From Dallia pectoralis (taxonomy: Eukaryota > Chordata > Actinopteri > Esociformes > Umbridae), in the NCBI GenBank assembly GCA_029465975.1, contig CM055744.1:2803552-2867551 (forward strand): DNA of 64,000 bases, given 5' to 3'. Shown here in pieces: positions 23,525-35,756 of the stretch. Position 1 is the stretch's first letter, and the number at the start of each line of letters is the position of its first letter. A program made the translations under genes and the position numbers. A model generated the notes under the pieces. That model was given only the letters and a program-made list of their open reading frames with translations, was not told the DNA's origin and did not search any database.

Positions 23525-24630
23525 CCATGTCACCTACCTCATCATGATGGCCGTTGGGGAATCTATGTTGTGGAGCACACCTACCCTGTTGTTCTTTCGC
23601 AGCCTTATGCAAAGGGACGTATTGACAAGGCTGTCTCCTTCTGGTCAGCTTGTCTCCTGTTCTGTCTGCCTGATAATGATAGACAGGACAACTGTTTAGC
23701 ATTTTATACTCCAGCTCATGGATGATGTAATAATCCACTAGAACCATCTGATTCTGGGGAGTTATCGTTGGTTTAGAATGTTAGTCATATCATGACATCA
23801 TAACGGAGAAAGCATCGTGAGGACCAAAGTCCTATAAGGACGTGAGTCCTATATGGTACCTTGTTCCCAATGTAATGCTGGTCTACATGGCTATTGTGTT
23901 GCCACACAGCTGCCCTTCTTTCCTGAGGCTTGGTCCAATGTCTCATGTCATCCAAGCATCAAACAGGACACAAACAGCAGATATATGACAAAGACTAGTT
24001 GTGTTGCAGGAAAATCTAAGTACAATTAACAATGAGTTCATACCTCAGGTAAACACAAACCAATTATATGAACAGTGGTTCACCAAGAGATCCTTTTATG
24101 TGCTCAATAATTATTCCAAAAATGTCCATGCCATGTTGGTGACAAAACACAGAGGCTATTAAAGAGTACAAGCAAAAATACTTAATTCAAACATTGCTTA
24201 TGTTGATTTTTCTTCACATACTCTTTGTGTCACGATTGCAATTGCATTATATTAATAATGTTCCATTTAAACCAATACATTTCTTCCTTGGGCATCAACA
24301 TGCAAAGAAGTATGTTATATGCATTTTTATTGCAACATTTCAAAATATTCCTGAAACTTTCGGATAACTGGACATGTAATATTTTAATGTTTGAAAAACA
24401 CCGTAACAACAACCTGTGTAAATTATATTTGACATTAAGGGGAAAGTATCCTGGAAAAACATAACAACATTCATTGGCGTAAATTTAGGGTGGGACGGTT
24501 CCCCACCAATGTTAGGAAACATGTTATATTGCTATTCTGTAAGGTATACGTTGACAGTAGTAGTAGTAGTAGTAGTATTTCTAACGTTAACGAGCCTTTG
24601 TCCTGGAACTGGAAGACAACTACTGAATTG
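23525..24630. other. no recognised gene; unassigned sequence (right arm)
   Basis: Mirror of 12,900-14,050. Differs by a (TAG)n microsatellite at ~24,554-24,578 in place of a ~70-base segment present in the left arm at ~12,940-13,015. Confidence 0.5.
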
Positions 24631-24635
24631 TCTGC

Positions 24636-24863
24636 TTGCTAGTTATCGGACATTCATTTGTCTTGAATGGAGACGATGCTGTAGTTGTGGAGGAAGCAAT
24701 GCTAGCTAGTACCTGCAAACCTGTCAAAGGATTGTTATTATCGCAGGGCTATCAAGTCTCACGCATTTCAACACGTTCACACGCCACACCTTTTTACGCA
24801 GAGACAGTTCCAGGAATCGCGCACCAAGTTGCGCCGTTATTTTTTAAACAGCTTAACAAGTAG
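24636..24863 (+). CDS. 75-residue open frame of unknown function (right copy)
   Basis: Same 75-residue translation as 12,656-12,883. It is followed within ~50-100 bases by two CCAAT boxes. No recognised domain. Confidence 0.25.
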   Translation: MLVIGHSFVLNGDDAVVVEEAMLASTCKPVKGLLLSQGYQVSRISTRSHATPFYAETVPGIAHQVAPLFFKQLNK

Positions 24864-25009
24864 ATGACTGAATTGAGTTTCCCATACAGTCCAGAAGGAC
24901 CTGCCTCGCACCAGCCAATCAAATAAAAACATATAGCTACCGAACAGCCAATCAGAAAATAGCATTACCGTATCCGGGTAAGATTTTGGTATTCCGACGA
25001 CACTCGGTC

Positions 25010-25255
25010 TCAGATTCAGATGCTAGCTGAGGTAGCTACAGAAGAGGACAGTAGTCATATTGATTCAGATTCTCGCTGAGTTAGCTACAGAAGAGGTTAG
25101 CTTCAGAAGAGGACAGCATGCAGTCACATTGATTCAGATGCTAGCTGAGGTAGCTACATAAGAGGACAGTAGTCATATTGATTCAGATTCTCGCTGAGTT
25201 AGCTACAGAAGAGGACAGCATGCAGTCACATTGACTCACATCTGACCGAAGTAGC
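25010..25255. repeat. short minisatellite (right copy)
   Basis: About four to five units containing GATTCAGAT, CGCTGAGTTAGCTACAGAAG and GGACAG. One extra short unit (TTAGCTTCAGAAGAGG) is absent from the left arm. Confidence 0.65.
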
Positions 25256-25531
25256 TACATACTGTTTGACATGGGAGAAGACCATATCCTATGAGTACAG
25301 TAAGTCATCTCATCATTGCTGAGGAATATATGTGTCCAGACAGCTAGTATAAGCTAACAGTTTGACCTCAGCACGTGAACTAGCCTAGCTAGCCGGTTGA
25401 ATCCAAGCTAATTTCTGCAGCTATTCTGAAACTTGTTTAGTATTAGTTCAGGAAACATTATTCACAAAGCTTTAATCTTCTTATTTCACCACTAAGAGTT
25501 CTTCTAAATTGCACTTAGTCAAATTGCACCA

Positions 25532-26469
25532 ATAGAGTTCCGGACCCCACGTGACTACCTGTGTTCGGGCCGCCATTTTGGCAGTAAAAGCGCCGAAGCT
25601 TTCAAGCCATCGGAGTACTCATCTCACTTTAATTCGCATGACATTGAGCTTTATATAAAAAATAGGTTAAATATTACCGACCCATACAATGCCCCCTAGG
25701 TGCTTTTCACAAGTATCTCCGCTGAAGAAGACGTCCCAGATCTGCAGTATCCGGATATAAAAGTACCTGATAAACTTCCTACTCGGGTGACTCTGAAAGC
25801 CTAGAAAAGCCTGGAGGGTTACAAGTGGACTCAGTCTGGCTTTGTAACGAACATCCAGCTGTGGAATCTTCAAGCAAAAAATGCTGCATTACTGGAACGG
25901 TAAGTGTCCCAGTTTAATAGGTAGTGTAACGTTAGCATGGCTAGTAGAGGTCCGGGTTGTTTGTTTACGTTAGCTTGGCTAGCAACTGCGGTGCGTCTGG
26001 CTATCTGTAGCTAGTTTGTTTCTTTGATGTACTCAACCAAGTTAGCTAACATTTTTAATTTCATGTATAGGTTAATCATTCCCTCTGTGGTTCAGGTGTC
26101 AGGTACAATTACCAAACATATCGGTATTTTTGTCTTTTTTATTAATTTAATTAATAAACTAATTATATAAAATATTGTCAATGCACTAAACTGGTTCTAT
26201 GCCTTTACTTTATAAATACAATTTATTTAAAAAAATACAAGGACATTTATTTTCCTTTAATCCATTCCTTTAATGGTTTTAGCTCATTGGGTGTTATATA
26301 CGGCTGGGGGTACCATCTTTCAGTCTTGTTTTGCTTGCTCCTGGCTCTTTTAGTAGCGCTGATCCACTTAGCTTGCCTCTCCGCATCTTTAGGAATCTGC
26401 CGAATGCAGACAAAATGGCGGTGCCCCGGTTTCAGGTCCCGTAAACAACATCATCCCCCGGAACTCTAT
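25532..26469. mobile_element. ~0.94-kb element with inverted ends (right copy)
   Basis: Mirror of 11,122-12,040, with ATAGAGTTCCGG termini inverted at both ends. It holds a + strand SWIM/YqaJ-associated exon fragment (~25,615-25,904, donor GTAAGTG) and a minus-strand THAP-like fragment (~26,280-26,420). Both carry more indels than the left copy, including a 20-base-scale insertion before the donor. Confidence 0.5.
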
Positions 26470-26663
26470 AGTTTTATTTTAAAAGTAATACAAAGTAGTT
26501 CAGACCAAGCAGTTGTATTTGTCTATTTCAAAGTGATGATTGCTATGTGAAATTCCTGTGTGTCTACCTGATGCATTTGTCGAATTAAAGTGATTTGATT
26601 TGGGGGATATTTAAACAACCTGGACTTAATTTGCTTCATTTCTTTCTGTTCTTTGTCTGGTAG

Positions 26664-26879
26664 GAGAAAAACTAAATGTCGGCTTCACCACCAGAGCTAC
26701 CCTCAACAGGCTCATTGAGGCTGGAGAGACATCACACCTCAAGAGGTGCAGGTATCCCAGCAGGCAGCACTGGCGTTTCTGGTCAGGGCTGTAGAGTACG
26801 GAATCAACAAACTCCATCTGAATGGTTCTGCTGTAAATAACTGTTCAGTTCCCATGGGAAGTCTCATTTCCTCTCCCAG
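26664..26879 (+). pseudogene. isolated exon-like fragment (right copy)
   Basis: Mirror of 10,714-10,927 with the same acceptor and donor. A 2-base insertion in the middle shifts the frame, so this copy is broken. Confidence 0.4.
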
Positions 26880-26953
26880 GTGCAGGATGTGTTTTGATTG
26901 AGCCATGTAGACTTTATGGGTTCCTGATAAGAGGGACTCCAGAGTTAATAACA

Positions 26954-29900
26954 TGTACGTGGAGGATAGAATAACATGGGCTTTAAAGGCAAGGAGAGGG
27001 AGGGTTTATACTGGACGTATATATAGCAGAGGTCAACCTAATAATGGTTGAGCATTGTTGACATGTAAATGAATTGTGCATGGCTCCAGGTTCATGAATC
27101 TTGAATAAATACATTTTCATTATTAATAGAAACTACAGTCTCTGTACTCATCCCTTTCATTTCCACGACAGAATTTGGCGATGAGCATGGGATGGCTAAC
27201 TCCAATCACTGATCGTTCCCCAGGACTCTGAGGTTAACTGGCCACAGGGACCACAACAGTGTGAGCCTTGGGAGCTCACCCTCTGTCTAAGCAGAAGGGA
27301 CCCACCTCAAACCTGACTGGGAGCGTCAGTGGAGGGATACACCATCCCGAACAAAACAAAAAGGGTGAGACTGGAGTTTCTTTTGGATAGGACTCGAGTA
27401 AAGACCTGGAAGTTCTTAAAGACTTACAGGCCAGGTTTGGAATACCTGTGAGCTCAAAAAGACCTAGAGGTTCTAGAGAAAGACTTCTTGGCCAAGTTCC
27501 AAGGACCTGGAAAGGTTCTAAAAACCTTCGAATAAATGAGTATACTGGAAATAGATATAAATAAGATTATCCCGTGTGGGTACTGCCAAATTATCCCGTG
27601 TGGGTACAGCTGGGATTATCCTGTATGGGTACATCTGGAGAAATAATTGGATATAGGCCTATAGATAAATATAAGAAATATATACGAGATCTCTTTGTGA
27701 AATAATTCCTTTTTGTGTGTGTTTTGTCCTCTGTTTTTGAGTACAAGTAACGAAGGACATGGGGACGATCAACAGTAAGCCACTGGCAGGCACCTGTTTG
27801 CCGGATCCACTGATTGGACCGTGAAGGATATGGTGGATGCGTGGGGCACGGGAGTTTCAGAACAGGTGGTATTGTGGCACAAAGTATCTGATTTCCCCAT
27901 TAAAAGGAACATTCAGCGAAGCTAGGCTAACTGAATGTAGGAGGATATCCTTCACCGGTATGATAAGGGTAAAAACAGAGAGAACGTAAAGTGGGGTGAC
28001 TATAGAAAATCGGAAAGAGAGGCAGACAGGAGGGCAGAGAGTGGGTAGAAAGATAATAGTAAAGGGAGTGTGACAGAGAGTGAGGAGAAACTGAAGAATA
28101 GGAATAGAGAGGATGATGAACGTGACATTCCACTTCCTTACTCTACTCCTATCCCTGCAGCTTCAGTACCAGCGCTGACCCCGCAGCCTTTGTCTGTGTC
28201 CGCGGCGCCAGCCCAGCCGCCTCTCTACTCAAAGCTGGAAGACTCGAAATTTCGCCTACAGGATTCGACCCCCATCGACCTCCACTCCTTTCACCACCCC
28301 ACCTGCATTGTTTCTCCTGAACAAGCCTCCCAACCAGCTCCCATGACTACCAGATCCGGACGCTCAGGTGATCCAGACTGAGCTTTCCATGGCTCCTCTG
28401 GTGGGCTATCCTAACCGCCATGCACAACCGGGAGTGGAGGAGTCATGTCACGCCCATAAATAGTCAAAGAAACGCCCTGAATTAATATTTATAGATTGAA
28501 ACGCCATGACAAACTCGGAGGAAAACCGGAAAAGTAACGTTACTTAATGTGAAGTTTCCTGTTGGAGAGGTGGAAAATAGGAGAACATGTTGTTTGCCAA
28601 AATGCCGATTTATTGGCACAATGTTGCTGATAATGTGACACAAATTATTAGGACATTGATCGACTGAAAATGTTTTCGATATATGACAGCATTTTCATTA
28701 TCACTCGCGCTGCACCGATTACATTTGGGAATCAGACATTGATGCAAATTGCGCTTTGGTTTGCCTGTTCACCCGCAGTGAAACTTATGTAATTATGAGA
28801 TTATATATTATGTAGCTGATAACGACATCTATTTTATGAAATATACTTTCCCCAGTGGACAATAAAGACTATCTATATATTTATATATATCCATATCCCC
28901 ATATATGTATTTCCATCTATCTATATATGCATTTCAGCTATATATCCATCTCCCCACCTATATCCATCTATATATCTCCATCTATCCGTCAGACGGAGAT
29001 ATCGACAAGAATATCAGTTTTATGCACGATTTAATTCTGTTTGCCGTATTATTTATGAAGATCAATTGCACAACATGACAATACAATTACAGAACATATA
29101 TATTCAGGATGAACTGAAAGACATTTCTGAAGAGCTGGCAGATCCAATCAAGGACTCTGTTGAGTTCAGGTACCAAAATGGAAAAATTGGTGCGTCTCTA
29201 CAAGCCGTCAGGGCAGAAATTGCATACATCACGCACGCGCCAAGATGAGACTGCGCTGGGCAGACATCCGAGAGGGATTCACGAAGAACTCCTCTGGTCA
29301 GAGGAGCGTGCATACCAGAAGCAACTCAAAGTTCTTCTGGAGAAAGTCACAACAGCCTACCCAACCTTAACTGACTGGCCTGCCATTTACAAGTGTGTGC
29401 ACTTGTGCTGGGTCCTGAAGAATCTGTGGATGACTTCATGGACAGGCTGGAGAGGTGTTTCAAGAAATTCAGTGGTATTAGCCAAACTGAGAACTCTGAA
29501 AACTACCACAGCCAACTGAAGGCTGCACTGGTCCTGGGACTGAACTCTGCTTTGAGCGAGACAGTTGTGTGGGATAGGAGTCAGCCTCCCTACAGACTGT
29601 AATGGACCATTGCAAGCATGTGGAAAGGCAGCAGCAGAGTTGATACCGAAAAGACAAGAAAAAGAGACTCTATATGAAAAAAGGGAAACTCAAGACAACA
29701 GGCTGCCCAGCTCATATGTATTACGAAGGACAAGGTCGAGTGGTGCAAGAGGAGGTGGAGTGGATGGGTTTTGGGAGAAGAGAACAATTTAGAACGGAGG
29801 ACCCGCCCGGGGGCGGACGGAAGCGTGGCGGACCGGACAACAGGCTGGTCATGTTATAGCTGCGGTAAAAGGGTCACTTTTGTAGAGTGCCTGAGCCGCG

Positions 29901-31722
29901 GGGGTGGATGGCAGACGGGACCCCGTCACGCAGAGTCACACACCAAACCTGAGGAAGAATGAAGTACAGCGGAACAGTTGACATGGTGCACGATTTGTTT
30001 CTCAAAGAAGATTACCAAGACAAAGGTAGTCCTTTGTAACCCTTCTGATTGATGGTAAGCCTTTAAGTTTCCTAGTAGACACAGGTGCTGAATTATCTGT
30101 TATCATGCACGACCCTATGTTAAAATTTCCCATGTCAAATGAAACCTATGCACTGTAGGTGCTTCTGGTTTGAATGACAGAGGCATTAACTATGCCGTTA
30201 TCTGTCGAAGGTACAAGATGTCAGCACCAATTCGTTTTTTCCTCATATTGTCCTTGTAATTTGGCTGGTGGGGACCTCATGTGCAAATTGGGCATGAAAG
30301 TTGCTTGTGGATTAGATGGTAATAAAATTACACAACCACAAGAAAACTATCAAATAATGATGCTGTCTGACATTCATACAGGTCCAGATTGGCATTATGC
30401 ATGGAATTTTAAAAATCAGATGTAAACTCTAAACGCATTGATGAAATATTTTCCATTGTACGTTCTCACTGGGAAAACAAGGTAGAGAGTTACATTGTAT
30501 GTTGAAATGTTCCCCATTTGTTAGAGATTTGGCTTATGAGAAGCATTGGGGGTCAAAGTGGGTTCTGAGGCTATAATATGCAGAAATATGTATATAGGAT
30601 TAGAACATTGTGCGTTAGCAGTTCAACTGACTTGCAAACAGCCGAAACGATTTGACTTCTCTTATAGCATACCTCACAATTCAATTGCTAAAACAGACAA
30701 GGTTTGCTGGGGGATGCTGGAGCCCTGGTTAAAACTGTATTAGATGTTAATGATTGGATTGCCATGAAAGATGGTTCTAGATTTTTCCCACATGGTGTGT
30801 GTGGTGGTGTGTTTATGGAATTTTATGATCATTCAAGAAGCTTAATACATGTAAGTCTCATAGATGTTATTTAGGCCAAGAGGCACAAAGAAAGGGATGC
30901 TCAGAAACCTTCTAGCTATACTGGGGTGAACAGGGATGACATCTGTGTCTTAAGAGGGGCCCAATGCTAGAAATAGATGTCTTGATTACATTACTTGTGA
31001 TGGACTGTCAAAGCAAATGTATGGTTTACATGTGTCTCACCATAAATGGATATGTACCAGGCCTCCCCTTTACTTGACTGGGGAGTGAACCTCGGGTTTC
31101 ATGACAGCTCCATACATCACCCATATTATACTGTATAGTTTGTTGAGATTATCTGACGGCCTGATCTGTTCTCCATTTGAGTATTGTTTAGGTTGGTGTG
31201 TCAATGAGTGTGCGTGAATTCATTCCTTTAAATACCCCTGCAGAAGTTCTTCTCATTAGGGTCAGTCTGATCCAGCACAGGTTATTGTCCTGTTGTCTGA
31301 TGAAGGCTTTCCTCAAACCCATTCTTCAAGCTTGCTATAGGGATTGATCTGATCAATGCAAAAGCTTAAACCTGTATTTGAGAAATGGTTTCTTACTTGC
31401 AATTAAACAAGTTAAAAATTGTCAACTGTAACATACTCGTGCGTCTTACTTTAAGTTCAAATTCAGCGATTAAAGTCTAAAATTTCACGACATGTGTTCC
31501 ATTCTATTTATCTGTGCAGGTGCAGAGAGGGGTACAGGGTGTTGACAGAGCTGTGTCTCAGTTTCAAATGGTGTCATTGCCTGTTTTGTTGTTGATTCTG
31601 CCCTGTTTGACATTGGGCAGATGAAAGGTGTTCAACCTCTCGTAGTTACTCCTAAATCCACATTCAGGCCTAGTAGAGCTAAGGAAGCTATGATTCCTTA
31701 GCAGGGAGGGGTGCCATAATAC
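26954..31722 (+). mobile_element. endogenous retrovirus, right copy (degraded)
   Basis: Mirror of the left ERV. Order: LTR 26,954-27,170 (TATA ~27,018, AATAAA ~27,103), primer-binding-like site and leader to 27,758, matrix-like gag 27,759-28,381, Harbinger-related insertion ~28,440-29,095, capsid-like and zinc-knuckle gag ~29,100-29,900, protease start (DTGAE ~30,080), pol to 30,945, inner LTR 30,946-31,492, pol to 31,714. It then meets the hAT terminus and never reaches the RT. It carries more frameshifts than the left copy. Confidence 0.75.
30946..31492 (+). mobile_element. second LTR inside the right ERV
   Basis: Mirror of 6,078-6,625, starting TGTCTTAAGAGG and ending TTTCACGACA. It has a TTTAAATA box at ~31,230 and an ATTAAA-type signal near the end. 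Confidence 0.5.
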
Positions 31723-31870
31723 TAGGGATGTAAACGGTTAAGCGACTATCGACACTGTCGATAAGAATTTACTCGATTAAATGAATTGTCGGTTAATTGA
31801 ACATTGCAATCAAAGACCTTTTCCACAGGACATGAGGCGTAATTGAACGTGACACGAGATTCTCGCGGGC
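31723..31870. mobile_element. truncated end of the hAT element (right arm)
   Basis: Begins TAGGGATGTAAACGG, preceded by CATAATAC, the complement of the GTATTATG duplication of the left copy. It is cut at 31,870, where homology to the left arm stops. Confidence 0.8.
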
Positions 31871-33356
31871 GCCACAGAGTACCAAAGTCACGCACTACCC
31901 CAAAAGCGTTCCCATGTCAGTGTAGATGTTTACAGACTGATTTTCAGCTAGTATGCTTCAGTGAGTAACAATTTGCTGCTTGCGAGACAGGTGTGGTGGT
32001 AATTTAGCACCAACAACCTCTAATGCTGAAGTGACGGTATATGCTACTAAGGGCTCTCCTGTGGAGAACACTGGGCAGAGCCATCTATGAAAAACTCCAG
32101 GTCAACATTTTCACAGGGGTGTGTCTGAGAGGTCGGGTCGTGGCTTGTTGACCTCTTCCACTATGGCTGCACAGTTGTGAGGGGTTACCATCATCCTCTG
32201 TAGGCAAAAGAGGAGCAGGGTTAAGAAAGGCATCTCTTCAGTGTAACATGAGACATTGTCAGAAGAATGTTTTGATAGTGCAGTAACCTAGCAGGGTGCA
32301 AATGTGCTGTCTTAGCTTGTGATATGAGTGAATGAACAGCATGTGGAACATGAAACAGAGAGGGCACATGGCAACAATGTCTACACAAGCTAGCACTGCC
32401 TCACTAGCAGCAGCTACTGCTCTTAGGCAGCAGACTAGAGACCGAAAGACCATCCAACCGCTTTTGGGAATAGTATGCCACTGGCCGCTGCTTCCTACTC
32501 ATGGTCCTGTGTTAAAACAGAAGACATGAACCCATTTTTTTCACAGACAAAAAGATTAAACTGTTTCGCATGATCCGGTAAACATAAACATGGAGAAGTA
32601 GACAGAGAATGTTTTAGACGGGTCAAGAGAATACAGGCCATCAGTGTTCAAACTATTTTTTCCTTCATGGCCATCTTGTGGCCATAAATGATCAGAAAGA
32701 GTTGTGTAATTTCAGCAAAATCTGAAGCCAGGCTCTGCAGTAGCTGGGCCACCCAAAAGCCTTATCATTTGGGTTTTTGCATTGGTTTAGGAACTTATGA
32801 ATACCGCCTTAACATCTTGCCCCAGAGTCCTCCCATTAGGTGATGTCATGACTCAGATACCTGATAACTGATTGGCTCACAAGCTGCAACTTTGTTTTTG
32901 AAACTGTGACCATTCTCAGCTAGAAAATCAACAACGCCCTGGTATCAGTCTCACAGCCTTGTTTAGTTTCTGAGCACAGGAGAAAGTCATCAACATACTG
33001 TATCAGTTTACCAGCCGGGGCACAAATCCTCTAAATTTTGAGCAAGTGTTTGAGAAAAAAGATAGAGACTCTGTGTACCCCTGAGGAAGGACTGTCCAGG
33101 TCCATTGCTTTCCTGAAACGTAAGCACAAACCAGTATTGGATTCCTTTCACAACAGGAATACTGAAAACGCATTTGGAGCAAATCAATCAAGCAGAAAAC
33201 CAATTTGCTGTTGATGGCACATTAGATAAAACAGTAACAGGATTGGGGACGAGAGGGAAACGAGCATGTATTGCATCATTAACAGGTCTAAAATCCACAC
33301 ATATCAGCAATCGCTACGGATAGGAAGCAATTGCTGCAGCCATTTTGAACGAAATG
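31871..33356 (-). pseudogene. ERV pol fragment: RT and RNase H (direct copy)
   Basis: Minus-strand pol remnant. From ~32,458 to 33,356 it repeats 3,980-4,888 in the same orientation, including the WTVLPQG and YVDD regions. From 32,457 down to 31,871 it continues into RNase H, with the catalytic-Asp segment FIDGSA at ~32,075-32,095. Several indels relative to the left copy break the frames. It is placed in opposite orientation to the adjoining right-arm ERV, so the two are not one provirus in this assembly. Confidence 0.7.
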
Positions 33357-33364
33357 GTATTATG

Positions 33365-33898
33365 TAGGGATGCAAATTATCGATTAATTCATTAATCATT
33401 AGTTGATTGACTTTATCGATCGATTAACGACTAACTGATATGCATTTTTCCGGAGAACGTAAACTCTCTACTGTATCAATAGTGTTTTAACATAGGCTGA
33501 CGATATGGCCAAATCTCTATATCACGATATATTTCTTAATTCCTGGGTCGATACGTTATAATTCCGATATCGATATGAACAATAAAAATGCCAAGAACAA
33601 CCACAACAGATGTCTGTGCCTACAATCCCTGAAAATGAATTTGCCAAGTCTATGAAACCTCCTCCTAAAAACTACATTTTAGAATGAAACAGTACAAATA
33701 CATTAACTTTTTATTTGAATTTAACCTTTATACAAACAAGAAAAGTCAAATAAACATAAGAATCTCAGACTGACCTTATTAATATATTTAACTTTAAACG
33801 TAACTTTGGCGCTCTGCATGCATCTCCTATGAAGAACATTGTAGCTGAACTTCTTCTCTCCGTTTATGTCTATGTGACGGAATCGCGCAGGTACTGGG
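33365..33898. mobile_element. hAT element, left part only (cut by gap)
   Basis: Begins TAGGGATGCAAATTATCG after GTATTATG and matches 4,897-~5,450 in direct orientation. It runs into the second gap. Confidence 0.8.
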
Positions 33899-34398
33899 NN
33901 NNNNNNNNNNNNNNNNNNNNNNNNNNNNNNNNNNNNNNNNNNNNNNNNNNNNNNNNNNNNNNNNNNNNNNNNNNNNNNNNNNNNNNNNNNNNNNNNNNNN
34001 NNNNNNNNNNNNNNNNNNNNNNNNNNNNNNNNNNNNNNNNNNNNNNNNNNNNNNNNNNNNNNNNNNNNNNNNNNNNNNNNNNNNNNNNNNNNNNNNNNNN
34101 NNNNNNNNNNNNNNNNNNNNNNNNNNNNNNNNNNNNNNNNNNNNNNNNNNNNNNNNNNNNNNNNNNNNNNNNNNNNNNNNNNNNNNNNNNNNNNNNNNNN
34201 NNNNNNNNNNNNNNNNNNNNNNNNNNNNNNNNNNNNNNNNNNNNNNNNNNNNNNNNNNNNNNNNNNNNNNNNNNNNNNNNNNNNNNNNNNNNNNNNNNNN
34301 NNNNNNNNNNNNNNNNNNNNNNNNNNNNNNNNNNNNNNNNNNNNNNNNNNNNNNNNNNNNNNNNNNNNNNNNNNNNNNNNNNNNNNNNNNNNNNNNNN
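33899..34398. other. assembly gap of exactly 500 N
   Basis: Second 500-base run of N. It separates the inverted-repeat contig from the higher-order array. Confidence 0.99.
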
Positions 34399-34599
34399 CA
34401 CCATAGTATACAATGTGTTAAACCTATCAGTCATTACTCATGAATACACACTGCTGCAACATGCACCATAGTATACAATGGGTTAAACCTATCAGTCATT
34501 ACTCATGAATACACACTGCTGCTGCATGCAAGATAGTATGCAATGTGTTAAACCTATCAGTCATTACTCATTACTACAGTGACTACACATGCTACTGCT

Positions 34600-35750
34600 G
34601 CAAGCACTAGCTAACATGCTAACGTGTAAACAGAGACCCAGAGAAAGAAGTTAAATCCATTCATTGCTGCAGGCTGTCTGAATGTATGCATAAACTTACA
34701 GTAGTAGCTAAACGCTAACGCTAGCTAACATGCTAACGATAGCTAGCGCGCTAACGCTAGCTAACATGCTAACGTGTAAACAGAGACCCAGATAAAGAAG
34801 TTACCCATCCATTCATTGCTGCAGGCTGTCTGAATGTATGCATAAACTTACAGTAGTAGCTAACGCTAGCTAAGATGCTAACGATAGCTAGCGCACTAAC
34901 GCTAGCTAACATGCTAACGTGTAAACAGAGACCCAGATAAAGAAGTTACCCATCCATTCATTGCTGCAGGCTGTCTGAATGTATGCATAAACTTACAGTA
35001 GTAGCTAACGCTAGCTAACGCTAGCTAAGATGCTAACGATAGCTAGCGCGCTAACGCTAGCTAACATGCTAACGTGTAAACAGAGACCCAGAGAAAGAAG
35101 TTACCCATCCATTCATTGCTGCAGGCTGTCTGAATGTATGCATAAACTTACAGTAGTAGCTAACGCTAGCTAGCGAGCTAACATGCTAACGATAGCTAGC
35201 GCGCTAACGCTAGCTAACATGCTAACGTGTAAACAGAGACCCAGAGAAAGAAGTAACCCATCCATTCATTGCTGCAGGCTGTCTGAATGTATGCATAAAC
35301 TTACAGTAGTAGCTAACGCTAGCTAGCGAGCTAACATGCTAACGATAGCTAGCGCGCTAACGCTAGCTAACATGCTAACGTGTAAACAGAGACCCAGAGA
35401 AAGAAGTTACCCATCCATTCATTGCTGCAGGCTGTCTGAATGTATGCATAAACTTACAGTAGTAGCTAACGCTAGCTAGCGAGCTAACATGCTAACGATA
35501 GCTAGCGCGCTAACGCTAGCTAACATGCTAACGTGTAAACAGAGACCCAGAGAAAGAAGTTACCCATCCATTCATTGCTGCAGGCTGTCTGAATGTATGC
35601 ATAAACTTACAGTAGTAGCTAACGCTAGCTAGCGCGCTAACGCTAGCTAACATGCTAACGATAGCTAGCGCGCTAACGCTAGCTAACATGCTAACGTGTA
35701 AACAGAGACCCAGAGAAAGAACTTACCCATTCATTCATTCTTTCTTTGCT
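34600..35750. repeat. ~140-bp GCTAGC-rich repeats, first cluster
   Basis: About eight units. Each has GTAAACAGAGACCCAGA, a CATTCATTGCTGCAGGC segment, ATGTATGCATAAACTTAC, and a variable stretch of alternating GCTAACGCTAGCTAGCGCG-type motifs that is internally palindromic. Further clusters are at ~37,640-37,990, 39,900-40,230 and 42,205-43,150. Confidence 0.9.
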
Positions 35751-35756
35751 GCAGGA

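Larger units (their letters stand above)
19263..31870 (-). repeat. right arm of giant inverted repeat (~12.6 kb)
   Basis: Reverse complement of 5,697-19,262. It differs from the left arm by many small insertions and deletions, especially in the first kilobase after the axis, and by a shorter satellite. It stops sharply at 31,870 in the middle of the hAT element, beyond which the sequence belongs to retroviral pol in the opposite orientation. Confidence 0.9.
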
